Positions 6,001 through 7,766 of a stretch of DNA of 7,766 bases are shown here, one piece after another. The notes beneath the pieces were generated by a model. That model was given only the letters and a program-made list of their open reading frames with translations, was not told the origin of the DNA and ran no database searches. Numbering within the stretch: the stretch's first letter is position 1; each line of letters begins with the position of its first letter. The DNA lies in NCBI GenBank assembly GCA_030673205.1, contig DAOVJP010000056.1:1-7766 (forward strand), read 5' to 3'. This DNA is from Thermoplasmata archaeon (GTDB lineage: Archaea > Thermoplasmatota > Thermoplasmata > JAGHBH01). Made by a program: the position numbers and the translations under genes.

Positions 6001-7766
6001 TACCATCATCGACCACGATCCAGGTCACGTCTATGTCACCCAGGTAAACGCCCGTGTCATTGAAAGCCGCGGCGTAACCAACGATGGTATCGCCCACGTT
6101 AAAGGTCTGGGCGGCTATAGCAAAGGTGCCGGTGCCGGACGTGTTCACGATCTCTATGTGGTGTACCTCATTGATGTCTATTATGGTGAAGTTGACCCCA
6201 TAGGTGTGGCCCAGGCCGTCGTCTGCCTCCCAGATAGCATATCCAGTGGCGACATCATCGGGGTCGGCGTCAAAGATATCATCGGTGCCACCGCCGTCGC
6301 TTGTGGTCGCGTTGGCACTGCTGTAGTTGGTCAAGTTCCAGGTCACAGGCACGTAGCCGATGTAGCCAGCAGTGACGTTGAAGCTAGCGGCCCAACCCTC
6401 TATGGAGAAGTCGACATTCACAGTCTGGTTGATCACGGGATCGAATCCACCATCCACTATCACTATGAAGTCCACGGTTGGCGCGTTGATGGTGAAGGTC
6501 ACAGTGTCAGTGACGCCACCGCAGTTGGCGATCCAGTCCGCCGTACCGCCGAACCAGTCCATTCCTGAGTTGAACGTGCTAGACTCGCCGTTCACTGGGT
6601 TGGTCCAGGCCCATGGTCCAGCGTTGATCACGCTCCAATCCACTACCACATCGCCGATGTAGCCGAAGGTGGTGTTGAATCCAGCCGCATAGCCCAAGAG
6701 GGAGAAGCCCACGTCCACGGTCTGGTCGACTATGGCAGTAGCGCCTGTGTCGTTGGTATTCACGATCTCTATTGTGTCAGCTGTTGGCGGATCGACAATA
6801 AAGGTCACGGTGTCCAACATGTCAGTGAAGTTGGCGGTCCATGTGGCAACACCAGCGAACCAGCCAGCGTCAAATGTGCTCGTAATGCCATTCAAAGGCG
6901 CGGTGCTGATGTTCATGCCAGTGTCGTTGGTCAAGGTCCAATCAGCCACTACATCGCCCAAGTATCCAGCGGAGACGTTGAAACTGGCGGCCCAACCCTG
7001 TATGGTGAAACCGATAGGCACGTTCTGGTCAAATATCACATTCATGCCTGTGCCCACAGTATCCACGATCTCGATATAGTCCACGGTTGGCGCGTTGATG
7101 GTGAACACCACAACATAGGTCATTCCGCCGTAGTCAGCAGTCCACGTAGCAGTACCACCAGCGGTGCCTGCGTAGAATATCTGATCGTCCCCTACAGTGA
7201 CGTTGAACGCGTTCGCGCCACTAGCGTTAACGACAGTCCAGGCCACGGGCACATCATACATGTATCCTATGACATCATCGAACGCAGCAGCATAACCTAC
7301 AATGGCGAATCCAACATCCACGGTCATGTCTGTTATGTTGGTCACGCCGGCGTTGGCGGTGTCCACGATCTCGATATAGTCCACAGTGGCGTCGAATATG
7401 GTGAAGTGGACGGTGTATTCCAAGCTGCCATAGGTGGCGGTCCAGTTGGCTGTCCCGGCCGTAGCATTAGCATCAAAAGTGCTGTTAAAGTCGTCGACGG
7501 GGAGAGTGGTCGCAATCGCCGTCACATTGACGACCGTCCAGTTCGCCTCAACATCACCCATGTAGCCGATGGAGTTGTTGAAAGAGGCTGCCCATCCTTC
7601 TATAACGAACCCGGCCTCCACACCCTGGTCTGGTACGGCGTTAAACCCGATACCGGGGGTGTCTACTATCATTATGTAGTCCACGACAGGCGGGATGACC
7701 TCGAACAACACTGTGTCGTTGTGACCCATGCCGTCATCCGCCATCCACGTAGCGTTGCCGCCGGTG
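3035..7766 (-). CDS. Giant Ig-like-repeat surface protein, membrane-anchored, with acidic zinc-ribbon tail (5' partial)
   Basis: The frame is open from the window edge (first full codon 7765-7763, called residue 1) to a TAG at 3035-3037, giving 1576 visible residues. The Met at 7744 is not the start: the codons before it continue the repeat pattern. Order of parts: end of one repeat (1-24); nine distal Ig-like repeats (about 25-937); five membrane-proximal repeats with GYDQ-type motifs (about 938-1372); an Asp-rich linker; one hydrophobic helix (1391-1410) followed by KKK; then a Glu-rich tail with a CxxC-x10-CxxC zinc ribbon (Cys 1445, 1448, 1459, 1462). The lysines place the tail in the cytoplasm and the repeats outside. 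About 47 N-x-S/T sequons lie in the ectodomain, which has almost no Cys, Lys or Arg. Adhesin, stalk or S-layer-associated roles all fit; no catalytic motif was seen. The signal peptide should lie upstream, off the window. The architecture call is firm, the function unknown. Confidence 0.93.
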   Translation of the reverse strand, partial: TGGNATWMADDGMGHNDTVLFEVIPPVVDYIMIVDTPGIGFNAVPDQGVEAGFVIEGWAASFNNSIGYMGDVEANWTVVNVTAIATTLPVDDFNSTFDANATAGTANWTATYGSLEYTVHFTIFDATVDYIEIVDTANAGVTNITDMTVDVGFAIVGYAAAFDDVIGYMYDVPVAWTVVNASGANAFNVTVGDDQIFYAGTAGGTATWTADYGGMTYVVVFTINAPTVDYIEIVDTVGTGMNVIFDQNVPIGFTIQGWAASFNVSAGYLGDVVADWTLTNDTGMNISTAPLNGITSTFDAGWFAGVATWTANFTDMLDTVTFIVDPPTADTIEIVNTNDTGATAIVDQTVDVGFSLLGYAAGFNTTFGYIGDVVVDWSVINAGPWAWTNPVNGESSTFNSGMDWFGGTADWIANCGGVTDTVTFTINAPTVDFIVIVDGGFDPVINQTVNVDFSIEGWAASFNVTAGYIGYVPVTWNLTNYSSANATTSDGGGTDDIFDADPDDVATGYAIWEADDGLGHTYGVNFTIIDINEVHHIEIVNTSGTGTFAIAAQTFNVGDTIVGYAAAFNDTGVYLGDIDVTWIVVDDGTNAWTVPGTGASSTFNAGFNGGTAIWVANDGDGHAVSVMFTITPPTVDYIEIVGAVDQTVPIGFTIQGWAAGFNDTSGYVEDVVAAWTVEGLATASTAPDSATSSVFDAGLGLVGGDATWTANYSGMEYSVVFTILPPAIESIAICYDSVGLDQVPTSATIGYNMTLPAFACGYNNTLDAADGDAGHGFVDLVDGTWTLGNLGGAESTGTDGTGTADSFTATDATHPGSSWWHLNYSAMDYHVMFSFLNVDTIQISYSDGSIVSSTNTRNATVGSFRIYATGYNNSYPGMGLGFVPVTWNITLGVNATGSITTAGLYANLFVGDIVGSLNVTANYSVGINDTISVDIVPADLAEIRMEMENGSLPQATYTADDTTTFFLRGYDQFGNLRGDLEGAWNLSTVTRGFVSYDPNTTATSVTIDWINAVDMTLNVTYTGANTFTISWDVAVTPGGLSYILVTPDVAGQNITADGTFTFTALGYDQYDNLISGLTFVWAAENGTIASGVFTPYSVGTWTINASVGTIFNNSVEITVTVGVLHHIVLTGPATTDADTSVTFTAVGQDQNDNPLSGLTFVWVAENGSITGGTFAPWTIGDAWDITVSVGTIDTTTTIEVTPGAVHHIVVAPATPADITADETLQFSATGYDQHNNLIPDVVFTWTSNDTDATWDATGLFNGTTVGTWSITATSGSITGTVTITVTAGAASSVVLASAGAVTTMKLSDGTLQFTAEAFDEDGNPVDGTFTWTLDPSTGGTIVNGLFTPTQGGEFTITVTGPDGVTETFTITVDDDVDDIGDDTGGFLQDYWWLLLLLIIIIVVVLLLILGKKKEEEEEEPVEEEVAPVEGEGGEEEEEEAEEGECPTCGATIPMNVTVCPECGEVFEEEEELPVEEGEEVAEETGEEEAVEEGEEPVEEGEEPVEEGEEPVEEGEETPDEPTEAPEETVEEAPETETIEEEIIAEASPETPAEPEPVETTETTETPETGTEEQPPV
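3221..3304 (-). repeat. 21-bp in-frame tandem repeat in the acidic tail
   Basis: Three exact 21-bp copies (3221-3241, 3242-3262, 3263-3283) are followed by a fourth, diverged copy (3284-3304). A further 19 bases of the unit recur at 3332-3350. Each copy encodes the seven residues EPVEEGE in gene A. Because the unit is a multiple of three, gain or loss of copies would change tail length without breaking the frame. On the opposite strand the same DNA reads as Ser/Pro low-complexity sequence, which is not coding. Confidence 0.95.
3380..3433 (-). other. Zinc ribbon in the cytoplasmic tail of gene A
   Basis: The encoded stretch reads CPTCGATIPMNVTVCPECG, that is CxxC-x10-CxxC with a CP.CG knuckle in both halves, the standard form of a small zinc ribbon. 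It lies about 30 residues after the membrane helix, embedded in glutamate-rich sequence. A structural zinc site fits the reducing cytoplasm. Similar treble-Cys modules at the ends of archaeal membrane proteins are known, but their role is not established. Protein-protein contact is the most likely use (inference). Confidence 0.88.
3536..3595 (-). other. Transmembrane helix of gene A
   Basis: Twenty codons give an uninterrupted hydrophobic run, WWLLLLLIIIIVVVLLLILG, directly followed by KKK. An Asp-rich stretch comes before it. By the positive-inside rule the lysines act as a stop-transfer signal, so the Ig-like repeats face outwards and the acidic tail faces the cytoplasm. It is the only membrane segment visible in this protein. 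Confidence 0.93.
3650..4954 (-). repeat. Five membrane-proximal Ig-like repeats (R10-R14) of gene A
   Basis: Unit starts are about 4954, 4648, 4396, 4153 and 3898, with lengths of about 81-102 residues. They differ from the distal set by a GYDQxxNL signature (GYDQFGNL, GYDQYDNL, QDQNDNPL, GYDQHNNL, FDEDGNPV) after a TFxFTAxG-like strand. This resembles invasin or Big-type Ig-like domains. R11 and R12 are the closest pair: both carry LTFVW-AENG, and they share 19 identical bases (4522-4540 and 4279-4297), which indicates a recent duplication. They lead straight into the Asp-rich linker before the membrane helix, so they form the base of the stalk. Confidence 0.85.
4955..7693 (-). repeat. Nine distal Ig-like protein repeats (R1-R9) of gene A
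   Basis: Repeat starts on the minus strand are about 7693, 7393, 7093, 6790, 6484, 6172, 5872, 5593 and 5254, so units run about 93-113 residues. The consensus in R1-R7 is a first strand like TVDYIEIV, then VxxGFxIxG[WY]AAxFN, then GYxGDVxxxWTxxN, and a closing GxATWTAxYxxxxxxVxFTI. R8 and R9 keep the frame of this pattern but have diverged: GYNN[ST] replaces the WAASFN core, R8 is longer, and R8 has the only Cys pair (734 and 760). The fold is inferred to be a bacterial-Ig-like beta sandwich from the strand pattern and length; no database match was made. Some segments are identical at DNA level between units, for example 28 nt at 7078-7105 and 6469-6496. Confidence 0.9.

Noticed and set aside
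5900..6568. Plus-strand open frame of 222 codons, and neighbours at 6372-6662 and 6732-7079
   Set aside because: They mirror the gene A repeats, so their apparent repetitive content is inherited from the coding strand.
4955..7693. Regular spacing of about 300 bp as a CRISPR-like or satellite DNA array
   Set aside because: Units are too long, diverged at DNA level and entirely in one reading frame; they are protein domain repeats.
3035..7744. Met at 7744 as the true start of gene A
   Set aside because: The seven in-frame codons before it (TGGNATW) complete a repeat-closing motif like GGTAIW in R6, no signal peptide follows, and the frame is open to the window edge.

Overview
The window carries three consecutive genes, all on the minus strand and all encoding exported or cell-surface proteins. 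Nothing convincing is coded on the plus strand. The style points to an archaeon, most likely of the Thermoplasmatota; this is inference from architecture, not from a marker gene. The signs are: a TATA box about 40 bp before a start codon, a T-rich run instead of a GC-hairpin terminator, frequent ATA (Ile) and AGG/AGA (Arg) codons, dense N-x-S/T sequons, and a membrane protein ending in a lysine stop-transfer signal, a glutamate-rich tail and a small zinc ribbon.

Layout in the direction of transcription. (1) Gene A, from beyond 7766 down to 3035, is the C-terminal 1576 residues of a giant type-I membrane protein. It has about 14 Ig-like beta-sandwich repeats outside the cell, one membrane helix, and an almost pure Glu tail with a four-cysteine zinc ribbon inside. 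Its 5' end is off the window. (2) A 141-bp intergenic region (2894-3034) holds a T-rich terminator-like tract for gene A and a TATA box for gene B. (3) Gene B, 2893-938, is a complete 651-residue secreted protein with several beta domains and no C-terminal anchor. (4) A 62-bp spacer holds a possible weak TATA box and a Shine-Dalgarno sequence. (5) Gene C, 875 to beyond 1, is the N-terminal 291 residues of a tandem paralogue of gene B. It has no stop inside the window, so it is easy to miss.

Together this looks like a cell-envelope locus: a long, heavily glycosylatable, membrane-anchored stalk next to two related secreted proteins. The last domain of B looks like the membrane-proximal repeats of A, so the products might act on the same surface structure (inference). 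No enzyme active site was recognised in any of the three.

The most unusual signals are all in gene A. The first 856 visible residues contain no Lys or Arg. The distal repeats alternate between two domain types, giving a super-repeat of about 600 bp. A glycosylation sequon sits at the same place in 8 of 9 distal repeats. The cytoplasmic tail of 163 residues contains 73 Glu and no basic residue.
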